This document shows, one piece after another, positions 1-8,003 of a stretch of 64,000 nucleotides of DNA. The notes below the pieces were generated by a model. The model did not search any database. It was not told the DNA's origin and saw only the letters and a program-made list of their open reading frames with translations. Within the stretch, counting starts at the first letter, position 1; each line of letters starts with the position of its first letter. The DNA lies in the NCBI RefSeq assembly GCF_023806485.1, contig NZ_JAMSLR010000011.1, positions 34,170 through 98,169 on the forward strand. Reading direction: 5' to 3'. The stretch is from Thermalbibacter longus. GTDB lineage: Bacteria > Chloroflexota > Chloroflexia > Thermomicrobiales > Thermomicrobiaceae. The position numbers and the translations under genes were made by a program.

Positions 1-828
1 CCGCTAGTGCTCGGCCACCAGATCGTCGGCGTGGTCATGAAGGTGGGCGAGGGCGTCGGGCGGTTCGCTGTCGGCGACCGGGTGGGCGTGCCCTGGCTAG
101 GATGGACTTGCGGGCGCTGCCGGTATTGCTTGGGTGGCCGGGAGAACCTCTGCGACCAAGCGCGCTTTACCGGCTACCAGCGCGACGGCGGCTACGCCGA
201 GTACGCGGTAGCCGACGCTCGCTACTGCTTCCCGATCCCCGAGGACTATCCGGACTTGCAGGCTGCCCCGCTGCTCTGCGCTGGCCTGATCGGCTACCGG
301 GCCCTGCGATTGGCTGGTGAGGCCGAGCGGCTCGGCCTCTACGGTTTCGGCGCGTCAGCGCACATCGTGGCGCAGGTCGCGCGCTACCGCGGCCAGCGGG
401 TGTACGCCTTCACCCGGCCGTGCGACCTCGAGGGGCAGCGGTTCGCCCGCGAGCTGGGCGCCGTCTGGGCTGGCGGCTCCGACCAGCTCCCGCCCGAGCC
501 GCTCGACGCCGCGGTCATCTTCGCTCCAGCCGGTGGGCTGGTGCCCCAGGCGCTGCGCGCGGTGGCCAAGGGTGGCGTCGTCGTCTGCGCTGGGATCCAC
601 ATGAGCGATATCCCCTCATTCCCCTACGAGATCCTCTGGGGCGAGCGGGTGCTCCGCTCGGTGGCCAACCTGACCCGGCAGGACGGCGAGGAGTTTCTAG
701 CGCTGGCGCCGCGAGTGCCGGTCCGGACCACGATCCAACCCTACGCACTGGAGGAGGCGAACCGGGCGCTGGAAGACCTGCGCGCCGGCCGCGTCCACGG
801 TGCCGCCGTGCTGGTGGTGGCATCGTAG
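1..828 (+). CDS. Zinc-dependent alcohol dehydrogenase, 3' part (5' end outside window)
   Basis: The reading frame is open from base 1, so the N-terminus lies upstream. The visible 275 residues are a medium-chain, zinc-binding alcohol dehydrogenase, oxidising an alcohol with NAD(P). They contain the GH motif of the catalytic zinc site (GHQ instead of the usual GHE), four structural-zinc cysteines in CGRCRYCLGGRENLC (residues 37, 40, 43 and 51 of the visible part) and a Rossmann glycine motif GLYGFGASAH. The protein ends normally and is followed by a strong hairpin. Substrate and cofactor cannot be told. The family is clear. Confidence 0.88.
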   Translation, partial: PLVLGHQIVGVVMKVGEGVGRFAVGDRVGVPWLGWTCGRCRYCLGGRENLCDQARFTGYQRDGGYAEYAVADARYCFPIPEDYPDLQAAPLLCAGLIGYRALRLAGEAERLGLYGFGASAHIVAQVARYRGQRVYAFTRPCDLEGQRFARELGAVWAGGSDQLPPEPLDAAVIFAPAGGLVPQALRAVAKGGVVVCAGIHMSDIPSFPYEILWGERVLRSVANLTRQDGEEFLALAPRVPVRTTIQPYALEEANRALEDLRAGRVHGAAVLVVAS

Positions 829-837
829 GGGGAACAT

Positions 838-867
838 TGTCGGGGCGAATGACCATTCGCCCCGACA
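838..867. terminator. Bidirectional hairpin between convergent genes
   Basis: A perfect 14-bp inverted repeat, TGTCGGGGCGAATG / CATTCGCCCCGACA, is separated by two bases. It starts ten bases after the dehydrogenase stop and lies between two convergent genes, so it probably ends transcription from both sides. A weakly T-rich stretch follows on the + strand. Confidence 0.75.
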
Positions 868-897
868 GTCTATTGTGTTGGTCTTCGCGGGTTGTCC

Positions 898-1578
898 TTA
901 CAGTGCCCAGAGGCCGAGGACGAGCGTGATGAGCCCGGCGAGCGCCAGCGCGCCGACCCAGATCAGGTCCAGGTTGATCCAGGCTCGGCGCAGCACCTCC
1001 ACGCCCACCTCCTGGTAGACCACCACGGCGATAAGGCCCATCACCAGGAACATGGCCAGCGTGTGCAGCGCCACGGCCGCAAGCCCCGATCCGATCGAGC
1101 TCCCGGCTGCCATCGCATGGCCCGCGTGCCCAGCGGTCGCCAGCGCTGGCACGGCACTGGCTGGCCGCAGGTGGGCGAGCACAGGGACGAGCATGAGCCC
1201 GGCGCCGTGCGCGGTCGCCATCAGGAACGACCAGAGCGCCAGCTCGTGCGGCTTGACGCGCATGCCGACCCAGCGCGGGTGACGGAAGCGGGTCGCGACC
1301 TTGTAGGCCGCGAACGCCAGCAGCAGTGCCCCACCGAGGAGCAGCAGGAGCTCGCGGGAGACCGCGAGCTGCAAGAGGCCGATGGCGATGGCCACCAAGC
1401 CGGTCGAGGCGGCATGGCCGATCGCGATCGGCAGAAGCGCCTCGACGACCGCGCGCAGGCGCCCTTCCTGCAAGCCCAGCGCAACCGCGAAGAGCCAGCC
1501 CATCGCCGGGTTCAGCCCGTGAAACGCCCCGAGCAGGATCAGTGAGAGCCAGGGCCAGGCAGTGCCCAGATCAGCCAT
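898..1578 (-). CDS. Polytopic membrane protein, possibly metal-transport related
   Basis: The 226-residue protein is almost wholly hydrophobic, with about six membrane segments. It shows HGLNPAMGW near residue 20, GHAAS near residue 55, and a short His-rich loop AGHAGHAM in the middle. His in early helices recalls NicO/HupE/UreH-type metal permeases, but I cannot place it firmly in that family. ATG at 1578 is preferred to the TTG one codon upstream. It lies 75 bases downstream of the SBP56 gene on the same strand, so the two are probably co-transcribed, which makes metal supply to that enzyme a possible role (inference). Confidence 0.6.
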   Translation of the reverse strand: MADLGTAWPWLSLILLGAFHGLNPAMGWLFAVALGLQEGRLRAVVEALLPIAIGHAASTGLVAIAIGLLQLAVSRELLLLLGGALLLAFAAYKVATRFRHPRWVGMRVKPHELALWSFLMATAHGAGLMLVPVLAHLRPASAVPALATAGHAGHAMAAGSSIGSGLAAVALHTLAMFLVMGLIAVVVYQEVGVEVLRRAWINLDLIWVGALALAGLITLVLGLWAL

Positions 1579-1653
1579 CAACGAGCACCAGCATGGCTGC
1601 CCTCCCCTCCCGGTCGCCGGGAGGGGTGGGTCGAGAATCGACGACGACCTGCA

Positions 1654-3045
1654 CTACGGGAAGCAGTACGAGTCGGTCGAGGCATCGCCGCCCTGGAGCC
1701 GGATCTGGTGGGCCCGCTGGTCGCCGAAGTCGAGGAAGAAGTTCGGGTCGAAGCTGATGCCTCCCTCCGGGTTGACGTCGAGCTTGACCATCCAGCCCCG
1801 GATGCCGTCCGGGTAGAACTGGGCGTCCCAGGGCAGGTAGAGCGAGTTGGTGAAGTAGACTCGCCGCCCGTCGCGGCTGACCTCGACCATCTGCGGCCCG
1901 CCGTTGAGCGGCCCGGGAGCGGCCGGGTGGCCGGCCCGCCGGACGATGCCGCCGATGTGCACCGAGCCGGTGAGCTTCGGGTTGAACGGGTCGGAGACGT
2001 CGTACTGCCGCAGCTCGCCGGTGCCCCAGCACGAGACGTAGAGGAACCGGTCGTCGACGCTCAAGTCGATGTCGGTGACCAGCGGCGGAACCGCCTTGAA
2101 CGGCTTCAGGATGTCCGGGAGCTGGTCCTCCTCCGCCGGCTCGGCTGGGATGTCGATAACCTTGCGGACATCCCAGGAGCCGTTCTTGCGATACCAGACC
2201 CAGATCGAGGAGGAGAGATCGTTCAGGCTGACGACGGTATTGACGAAGCCGTAGGACTTGGTCGGGTCGTGGGCCGGGCGCAGCTCGAGCGCGATCTGGT
2301 GCTCCTTGCCCAGATCGATAGTCTGCACGTGCCGCCGCCGGCGCAGATCCCAGAAGTGCAGCCGGTGGCCGTACTGTCCCTCGAGCAGCAGGTCGCCCTG
2401 GACACCGTTCTCGACCATCTTCGGCGTGCCCCACTCGCTGGTGACCATAGTGTCATAGCCGAGGTGCCACCAGAAGTCGTAGTGGAGGTACTGGTCACCG
2501 CGGTCGATCTCCCAGCGGCCGAGCACGTCGAAGCTGTCGTGGTCGAGGATGAAGATCCCGCCTGGACCATCACCGTCGGGCGCGCCGAGGGCGCTGATGT
2601 AGATGCCGTCCGGGCCGCAGTGCACCGTGTGGCCCTTGGCGTAGCCGGCCCGGTCGGCGACCTCCTCCGGCTCGATGACTTTGACGATCTTCGGCCGGGT
2701 CGGATCGGGCTTGGTGTCGACGATGTAGATCCGCGAGGAGCCGAGCGCGGGCACGACGAGATAGCGCCGTTCGACGTGCGGGTGCGGCGCGTTGGGGCAG
2801 AGCATCGAGCTGCAGGCGTTCCAGCCGAAGTGGTGCAGCTCGTCCCCAGCGTGGGTCATCTCGACCTCGCCGACGACCTGGCCGTAGGTGCTCGACTGGG
2901 GGTTGACGTCCACGACGCAGATGGCGTCGGGCCGGCTGTCGCCGTTGGGATTGATCCGCACCACGAAGGCTAGCTCTTCCGGGGGAGCCTTCATTGCCGA
3001 GCGAGGAGAGGGGTAGAACGTCGGGTCGGGCCGCCAGACTGCCAT
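1654..3045 (-). CDS. SBP56-family protein (methanethiol oxidase / selenium-binding protein)
   Basis: This 463-residue protein matches the selenium-binding protein 56 family over its full length. Bacterial members (MtoX) are copper-dependent oxidases turning methanethiol into formaldehyde, H2S and H2O2. Visible family signatures are HHFGWNACSSMLCPN (about residue 90, with the conserved Cys), KGHTVHCGPDGIYISALG, HYDFWWHLGYDTMVTSEWG and a Trp/His-rich C-terminal blade. There is no Sec codon. ATG at 3045 follows GGAGGGAGGCACC. Rhodanese and OsmC genes lie upstream on the same strand, consistent with handling sulfide and peroxide produced here (inference). Confidence 0.92.
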   Translation of the reverse strand: MAVWRPDPTFYPSPRSAMKAPPEELAFVVRINPNGDSRPDAICVVDVNPQSSTYGQVVGEVEMTHAGDELHHFGWNACSSMLCPNAPHPHVERRYLVVPALGSSRIYIVDTKPDPTRPKIVKVIEPEEVADRAGYAKGHTVHCGPDGIYISALGAPDGDGPGGIFILDHDSFDVLGRWEIDRGDQYLHYDFWWHLGYDTMVTSEWGTPKMVENGVQGDLLLEGQYGHRLHFWDLRRRRHVQTIDLGKEHQIALELRPAHDPTKSYGFVNTVVSLNDLSSSIWVWYRKNGSWDVRKVIDIPAEPAEEDQLPDILKPFKAVPPLVTDIDLSVDDRFLYVSCWGTGELRQYDVSDPFNPKLTGSVHIGGIVRRAGHPAAPGPLNGGPQMVEVSRDGRRVYFTNSLYLPWDAQFYPDGIRGWMVKLDVNPEGGISFDPNFFLDFGDQRAHQIRLQGGDASTDSYCFP

Positions 3046-3066
3046 GGTGCCTCCCTCCGTAGATCG

Positions 3067-3083
3067 CCGCGCGCAGCGCGCGG
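3067..3083 (-). promoter_or_regulatory. GC-rich hairpin in SBP56 leader
   Basis: CCGCGCGC-A-GCGCGCGG forms a near-perfect inverted repeat directly upstream of the SBP56 ribosome binding site. A smaller hairpin, CTGGC-n4-GCCAG, sits just above it. They could structure the 5' leader; no regulator can be named. Confidence 0.4.
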
Positions 3084-3136
3084 GTAAGTGTCACCGGGCT
3101 GCTGGCTTACGCCAGTTTCGAACCACGAGACACAAC

Positions 3137-3156
3137 TGTCAAGTGACGTATGTCAA
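3137..3156 (-). promoter_or_regulatory. Tandem TTGACA elements upstream of SBP56
   Basis: On the minus strand the block TTGACATACGTCACTTGACA holds two perfect -35 hexamers whose starts are 14 bases apart, about 100 bases before the SBP56 start. The proximal copy has GAAACT 17 bases downstream as a poor -10. The block may be two overlapping promoters or a direct-repeat operator. The rest of 3046-3380 shows no gene. Confidence 0.45.
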
Positions 3157-3333
3157 GCGACGCAGACTCTCCGCCTCGCTCCCGCTGCAAGACGTGCCCT
3201 AAGAGAGCCGTCGAGGGCACAGCGATCAACTCGCGCGGGATGAACCGTGAGCGGCGGATCACCGCGACGGTATCGCTTCCTCCTCGAGTGACCAGGACGC
3301 GCCTGTGGCGTCCACCCCAGGCCCGAGAGCCGG

Positions 3334-3367
3334 GGCGGGACGCCCGAGTGGAGCTCGGCGTCCCGCC
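3334..3367 (-). terminator. Hairpin terminator after rhodanese gene
   Basis: An 11-bp perfect stem (GGCGGGACGCC / GGCGTCCCGCC) with a 12-base loop lies 13 bases beyond the stop of the minus-strand rhodanese gene. It lacks a U-tract, as do most hairpins at gene ends in this window. Confidence 0.65.
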
Positions 3368-3380
3368 TCTCTCCGTCGGT

Positions 3381-4286
3381 CTAGCGCTCGATGGGGAGCC
3401 CGACCGCGTTGCCCCACTCGGTCCAGGAACCGTCGTAGTTACGGACCTGCGGGTACCCGAGCAGCTCGTGCAGGACGAACCACGTGTGCGACGAGCGCTC
3501 ACCGATCCGGCAGTACACGACGATGTCCTTGTCCGGGAGGATGCCCTTGCTGCCGTAGAGCTGCTTGAGCTCCTCGGCGCTCTTGAAGGTGCCCTCCTCG
3601 GTGACGGCTTGGCCCCACGGGATGTTCACCGCTCCCGGGATGTGCCCACCGCGCAGCGCGCCCTCCTGGGGATAGTCGGGCATGTGCAGCAGCTCGCCGG
3701 TGTACTCGCCCGGGCTGCGCACGTCGACGAGTGGCTTGCCCTCGGCAACCTTCTGCCGATCGCGGTAGCCGATATGCGCCAGCACCTGATCGCGGAAGGC
3801 GCGTAGCTCGGGGTGGGGCGTCGGCACCGGGTACTCGGCGGGTGGGTACTGCGGCACCTCGCGGGTCATCGGCCGTCCTTCGGCCTCCCACTTCTTGCGG
3901 CCGCCGTCCATGATCGAGAGCGGGCCGTGGCCCATGTAGCGGAAGAACCAGTAGGCATAGGCTGCCCACCAGTTGTTCTTGTCGCCGTAGAAGATCACCC
4001 TGGTCTGCGGGCTGATCCCCAGTCGGGAGCAGAGCTGGGCGAACTGCTCCGGGCCGATGAAGTCCCGCACCAGTGGATCCTGAAGATCGGTGTGCCAGTC
4101 GATCTTGACAGCTCCGGGGACATGCCCGAGTTCGTAGAGCAGCACATCTTCGTCCGACTCGACGATGCGGATATTCGGATCGTCGAGGTGCTCGGCCACC
4201 CACTCAGTGGTCACCAGCGCTTCGGGGTGGGCATAGCCCCGGTCGAGCACTCGCGGATCGACTTCCAGGGTCGCGCGCTCTGCCAT
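3381..4286 (-). CDS. Two-domain thiosulfate/3-mercaptopyruvate sulfurtransferase (rhodanese)
   Basis: The 301-residue protein has two rhodanese domains. The N-terminal one holds [19 protein letters not shown], and the C-terminal one holds [13 protein letters not shown] and the active-site loop CRIGERS, whose Cys carries the persulfide. CRIGERS is typical of thiosulfate sulfurtransferases of the SseA/CysA group. I chose ATG at 4286 because AAAGGAGGAATCGTC precedes it; the frame is open 14 codons further upstream without a better site. It lies between osmC-like and SBP56 genes, all leftward, suggesting sulfide/persulfide handling. Confidence 0.9.
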   Translation of the reverse strand: MAERATLEVDPRVLDRGYAHPEALVTTEWVAEHLDDPNIRIVESDEDVLLYELGHVPGAVKIDWHTDLQDPLVRDFIGPEQFAQLCSRLGISPQTRVIFYGDKNNWWAAYAYWFFRYMGHGPLSIMDGGRKKWEAEGRPMTREVPQYPPAEYPVPTPHPELRAFRDQVLAHIGYRDRQKVAEGKPLVDVRSPGEYTGELLHMPDYPQEGALRGGHIPGAVNIPWGQAVTEEGTFKSAEELKQLYGSKGILPDKDIVVYCRIGERSSHTWFVLHELLGYPQVRNYDGSWTEWGNAVGLPIER

Positions 4287-4331
4287 GACGATTCCTCCTT
4301 TCCTCTCCCTCCGGAATCCTGCCCCCACGTC

Positions 4332-4868
4332 CTAGGCCGCTGAGGTCTGAGCAGGACGCTCGATCGCGAGCGTCGTCGTGATCGGTACCGGGTTGGTCAG
4401 CATGTCCTGAGCCGGGCAGAACCGTTCGACCAGATCAGCCAGCTCGCGTAGCCGGGACTCCGGCTCTGGACTGACAAGCCGGACCCGAGCCTCGATCTGG
4501 CGGAAGCCGGGGCGCACCGATGGGTCGAGGCCGAGAAAGCCACGCAGATCCAGCATTCCGGTCAGCTCGATCTCGATCGCGTCGAGCTGGATACCGAGCT
4601 GCTCAGCATAGGCAGCGTAGACGATCTCCTGGCAGGAGCCCAGCGCGAGCAACAGCAGCTCGACCGGTGTCGGCCCCTGATCCTCGCCACCGAGCCCTGG
4701 CGGCTCGTCGATCGTGATCGGATCGAACTCGCGAACCTTGCCGGTAACCCTCGTCCCACCCGTCCAGCGAGTCCGCGCCTGGACGATACCCTCCGCCATT
4801 GCCGGGTTCGCCAGGATCGCCGAGCTCAACGTGCGGATCGCGTCGATAACGTGCCCGTTTCTGCTCAT
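4332..4868 (-). CDS. OsmC-family peroxiredoxin-like protein
   Basis: The 178-residue product belongs to the OsmC/Ohr fold, thiol-dependent enzymes that reduce organic or fatty-acid hydroperoxides and possibly act on persulfides. The two expected redox cysteines are in LALGSCQEIVYAAY and ERFCPAQDML. ATG at 4868 is preferred because AGAGGGAAACG precedes it; a longer frame upstream has no RBS. It lies 45 bases upstream of the rhodanese start on the same strand, probably as one operon. I cannot tell OsmC from YhfA-type subgroups by eye. Confidence 0.85.
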   Translation of the reverse strand: MSRNGHVIDAIRTLSSAILANPAMAEGIVQARTRWTGGTRVTGKVREFDPITIDEPPGLGGEDQGPTPVELLLLALGSCQEIVYAAYAEQLGIQLDAIEIELTGMLDLRGFLGLDPSVRPGFRQIEARVRLVSPEPESRLRELADLVERFCPAQDMLTNPVPITTTLAIERPAQTSAA

Positions 4869-5359
4869 CGTTTCCCTCTTTGCGCCTTCCTGACCGTGAT
4901 AACGAAGCGCCGGTCGTGCAGCCCCGCCAGGTTTCCAGCGCATGGTAAGGACGCGAGATGCTGGCGCTGGCGGGCCGAATGGTTACAGGGTTCACCGGTC
5001 GCGATGTGGACCGCGACCAGTTCACGTTCAATCAACTGGGCTTGTCGAGCACAAAGGGGGCTGACCAGGTCGCTCGATGGAGCGGCCGGTCAGCGGCAGG
5101 TACAGCAGCAGATCCGGGGCCAGAAGGAGAAGACGCCGATCATCGGCGGGCACGGTGGCACCGGCGAGTGGGAGATGCCATAGCGATCGAGTGGCGGTCG
5201 CTCGGTCATGCCGGACGCAGGCCCTTCCTGGTCGAGCGCTACGCTGCGACGTGCCGCCGCTCAGACGTGCACAATACCACAGTATATGGGGATGCTCGAT
5301 CGGTGTCAATTGCGGAATGGGCTCGCCGGGTGCCGAAGAGGCTGGTGAGATGGCCTAAC
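4869..5359. other. Intergenic region without a recognisable gene
   Basis: This 490-base stretch separates the leftward osmC-like gene from a rightward promoter. Frames on both strands are Arg/Ser/Pro-rich shadows with no ribosome binding site. The leftward promoter of the osmC operon should lie here, but I could not fix it. Confidence 0.5.
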
Positions 5360-5389
5360 TTGACACTACTGGGGGGACCATGATAGGCT
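5360..5389 (+). promoter_or_regulatory. Sigma70-type promoter for the 5.4-kb small transcript
   Basis: A perfect -35 TTGACA (5360-5365) and a -10 TAGGCT (5384-5389) are 18 bases apart. Transcription would start near 5396, about 35 bases before a perfect Shine-Dalgarno and 200 bases before a terminator. Confidence 0.6.
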
Positions 5390-5448
5390 CGAGGCGTTGA
5401 TCGGTAGCCTGCTACACCGTGCAGGGTGGAAGGAGGTGATGCCCGGAT

Positions 5449-5496
5449 ATGAGTAGTGGTACATTGACGGGCGTCACCGTGGAGGTCACCAGCTAG
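5449..5496 (+). CDS. Possible 15-residue micropeptide ORF
   Basis: ATG at 5449 opens a 15-codon frame (MSSGTLTGVTVEVTS) ending in TAG. Eight bases upstream is AAGGAGGTGAT, a perfect 11-base complement of the usual 16S 3' end. A competing start at 5439 gives only five residues. The peptide is Thr/Val/Ser-rich, with no Cys and no basic residue. The start codon falls in the loop of the hairpin that buries the RBS, so translation may be conditional. Function is unknown. Confidence 0.35.
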   Translation: MSSGTLTGVTVEVTS

Positions 5497-5562
5497 CTCG
5501 CCTAGCCACAGGCGCGGTGAGCGCAATCTGGGACTTCTCGGTGAGCGCCCGAGAGAACCGGG

Positions 5563-5595
5563 AGCCGGCCATCTCCATGGGCCGGCTTTCCGTTT
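5563..5595 (+). terminator. Intrinsic terminator of the 5.4-kb small transcript
   Basis: Stem AGCCGGCC (5563-5570) / GGCCGGCT (5580-5587) with a 9-base loop is followed by TTCCGTTT, one of the better T-tracts in this window. G-U pairs can extend the stem. It separates the small transcript from the DUF1684 gene. Confidence 0.65.
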
Positions 5596-5681
5596 GCCCC
5601 GCAGGCCGTTCACCTGCGGTATCCTAGCTTGCGGGTCTGGTCGTGGCGGCCCGCTGAGCTGAAGACGGATGGAGTAGCCCC

Positions 5682-6245
5682 ATGAGCCGCTTGGAGGACT
5701 TTCGTCGGCGCCGCGACGAATTCTTTCGCAATCATGCCAACTCACCGCTTCTGCCGGAGCAGAAGGAGCGCTTTGCGGGATTGAGTTATTATCCGGAGAA
5801 TCCGCAGCTTCGCTTCGTGGTGGAACTCGATCGGGACGCCGTGTCTCACGATCCGGTCTTGCTGGCGACGACGACGGGCGAGCCGAAGGAATTCATCCCG
5901 GCTGGTAAGGTCACCGTGACGATCGAGGACAAGCCAGTCAGCTTCGTCGTCTATCGGGAGGTGGGGCGAGGGCGCTACTTCCTGCCCTTCCGCGATGCCA
6001 GTGCCGGGAAGGAGACCTACCCGGTCGGTCGCTACCTCGATCCACAGGAGACGCCCGACGGTAAGCTGGTCATCGACTTCAACTACGCCTACAACCCGTA
6101 CTGCGCCTATAACGATCGCTGGACCTGCCCGATTCCGCCAGCCGAAAACGTGGTCGACGTGCCGATCCGGGCCGGCGAGAAGAGCTATCCGGACTACGTG
6201 TCGGTTCATTCGTTCAGCTTCACGATCGAGGGCTCGGAGGAGTAG
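5682..6245 (+). CDS. DUF1684 domain protein
   Basis: The 187-residue protein matches the DUF1684 family, seen in the aromatic-rich C-terminal block with PVGRYLDP, VIDFNYAYNPYCAYND and CPIPPAEN (residues about 120-160), where Tyr, Asn and Cys residues are characteristic. No signal peptide is visible. It ends five bases before pepA, so the two are likely co-transcribed. Biochemical function is not established; the family's conserved acidic and aromatic residues suggest ligand or metal binding. Confidence 0.85.
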   Translation: MSRLEDFRRRRDEFFRNHANSPLLPEQKERFAGLSYYPENPQLRFVVELDRDAVSHDPVLLATTTGEPKEFIPAGKVTVTIEDKPVSFVVYREVGRGRYFLPFRDASAGKETYPVGRYLDPQETPDGKLVIDFNYAYNPYCAYNDRWTCPIPPAENVVDVPIRAGEKSYPDYVSVHSFSFTIEGSEE

Positions 6246-6250
6246 GCACG

Positions 6251-7738
6251 ATGACCATCCGCTTCACCGCCGAGCGGCGCTCCCCAGCCGAGCTCACGGA
6301 CACCCTGCTGGTTCCTGTCGAGGCCGGCGGTTCCATCGATGCCTCGATCCAGGAATTGGATCGGATACTTGACGGAAAGCTATGCCAGAGCGTAGGGGAT
6401 CTCGGGCTCACCGGGCGGGTAGGCCAGGTGACCGTGTTGCCGACCTGGGGACAGCTCCCGGCCCAACGGCTGGTGATCGCTGGCATCGGGTCACCCGAAG
6501 CGCGTACGGCCGACGATATTCGACGGGCTTGGGGCGCGGCCGCGCAGGCGGCTGCCGAGGCAGGGGCACGCACGCTCTACTCGCCGCTGCCAGCGGTACC
6601 TGGGCTCGATCCGGAAAGGGTCTGCCAGGCGGCAGTGGAAGGCGCTGGCCTGGGGACGTACCGGTTTCTGGAATACCGCACCAGAGTGGAGACGACCCTA
6701 TCGCTCGAACAGGTCATCTTCCTGGCCACCGCCGGGCAAGTCGAGCGGGGGATCGAGCGCGGGCGGACGGCGGTAGAGGCGGTGTGCCTCGCTCGCGATC
6801 TGGTGAACCGGCCGGGCAACGAGCTGCCGCCTGAGCGACTGGCCGGGATAGCCTGGGAGATCGCCGAGCGGGCCGGGTTGGAGTGCAGGGTCTACGATCG
6901 CGGCGCGCTCGAGGAGCTCGGTGCCGGCGCCATCCTGGCTGTGGGCCAGGGGAGCCGGCACGAGCCACACCTGATCCACCTCGTCTACCGTCCCGCCGGG
7001 CAGCCGCTCGCGAGCGTAGGGCTGGTGGGCAAGGGGGTAACCTTCGACACCGGCGGCATCAGCATCAAGCCGGCCGAGGGCATGGAGCGGATGAAGGGCG
7101 ACATGGCCGGAGCGGCGGCGGTGATCGGCGTGATGCAGGCTGTGGCGACGCTGGGACTGCCGATTGCCGTGCACGGCGTCGTCGCCGCAGCCGAGAACAT
7201 GCCTGATGGAGCGGCGTTCCGCCCCGGCGACATCCTCCGGGCGCTCAACGGCAAGACGATCGAGGTGATCAGCACTGATGCCGAGGGCCGGCTGCTGCTG
7301 GCTGATGCCCTGACCTACACCGCCCAGCAGGGCGTGGACGTGATGATCGACCTGGCGACGCTGACCGGAGCCTGCGTCGTGGCGCTGGGCAAGCAGGGCA
7401 CTGGACTCTTCGGGACCGACCAGGACCTGGTCGATGCGCTGGTACGCGCTGGTCAGCGTGCCGGCGAGAAGCTCTGGCCAATGCCCTTGTGGGACGAATA
7501 CCGAGAGCTGCTCAAGAGCGAGCACGCGGATATCAAGAATACCGGCGGGCGCTGGGGAGGGGCGATCAACGCCGCGCTCTTCCTCCGCGAGTTCACCGAA
7601 GGGGTGAGCTGGGCGCATCTGGATATCGCCGGGCCGGCTTGGGCCGAACGGGGAGGACCGCTCGGGCCTGCTGGCGGGACTGGGCACGGCGTGCGGACAC
7701 TGCTCTACTTCCTCGAAGAGTACGCTGCCCGCTCCTAG
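6251..7738 (+). CDS. pepA: Leucyl aminopeptidase (M17)
   Basis: The 495-residue protein is a cytosolic M17 aminopeptidase removing N-terminal residues with two metal ions. The variable N-domain covers about residues 1-170. The catalytic domain shows VGKGVTFDTGGISIKP (metal-binding Lys and Asp), MKGDMAGAAAV, and the signature STDAEGRLLLADALTY (residues about 340-356) with the Asp and Glu ligands and catalytic Arg. ATG at 6251 lies five bases after the DUF1684 stop. Length matches the family. Confidence 0.95.
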   Translation: MTIRFTAERRSPAELTDTLLVPVEAGGSIDASIQELDRILDGKLCQSVGDLGLTGRVGQVTVLPTWGQLPAQRLVIAGIGSPEARTADDIRRAWGAAAQAAAEAGARTLYSPLPAVPGLDPERVCQAAVEGAGLGTYRFLEYRTRVETTLSLEQVIFLATAGQVERGIERGRTAVEAVCLARDLVNRPGNELPPERLAGIAWEIAERAGLECRVYDRGALEELGAGAILAVGQGSRHEPHLIHLVYRPAGQPLASVGLVGKGVTFDTGGISIKPAEGMERMKGDMAGAAAVIGVMQAVATLGLPIAVHGVVAAAENMPDGAAFRPGDILRALNGKTIEVISTDAEGRLLLADALTYTAQQGVDVMIDLATLTGACVVALGKQGTGLFGTDQDLVDALVRAGQRAGEKLWPMPLWDEYRELLKSEHADIKNTGGRWGGAINAALFLREFTEGVSWAHLDIAGPAWAERGGPLGPAGGTGHGVRTLLYFLEEYAARS

Positions 7739-8003
7739 CGAGTAGCGGGCCGTCGCTCGATGCGTCCCGCTCCAGTCGCCTGCTCGGTCGGTAGCCAGTC
7801 GACGCGGTAGGCGCTGCGAGGGGGGAAACGCGAGCTAGAGGACGACAGGGGAGAAGAGACCACGAGCGCAGAAGGTTCGGAGAGGGGCGCGGCGGTTCCC
7901 GATCGTCTAGCCAACCAGAGCGCAGCGTGCAGCCAGGGCTGCGGCGCAGTCGATGACCTGCTGCAGGTTTCGCCCGCGAGCAGTCCGTGGAGAAGTGGAA
8001 TGG

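Larger units (their letters stand above)
5396..5595 (+). ncRNA. Candidate structured small RNA / leader with buried mini-ORF
   Basis: Between the promoter and a terminator the RNA can fold into four successive hairpins. They are GGTGATGCCCG (5435-5445) with CGGGCGTCACC (5468-5478), an 11-bp stem with one U-G pair; CGCCT/AGGCG (5499-5514); TCTCGG/CCGAGA (5536-5554); and the terminator. The first hairpin sequesters the ribosome binding site of a 15-codon ORF. I do not recognise the RNA as a known riboswitch class. It may be a regulatory RNA, an RNA thermometer or a translated micropeptide message. Confidence 0.45.

Noticed and set aside
1708..2973. Rightward 421-codon frame
   Set aside because: It is antisense to the SBP56 gene, with Val/Asp-rich composition and no motif.
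3150..3806. Rightward 218-codon frame over the SBP56-rhodanese gap
   Set aside because: Most of it is antisense to the rhodanese gene, and the gap portion lacks an RBS.
5028..5309. Leftward 93-codon frame in the 4.9-5.4 kb gap
   Set aside because: There is no ribosome binding site, no recognisable motif, and shadow-like composition.
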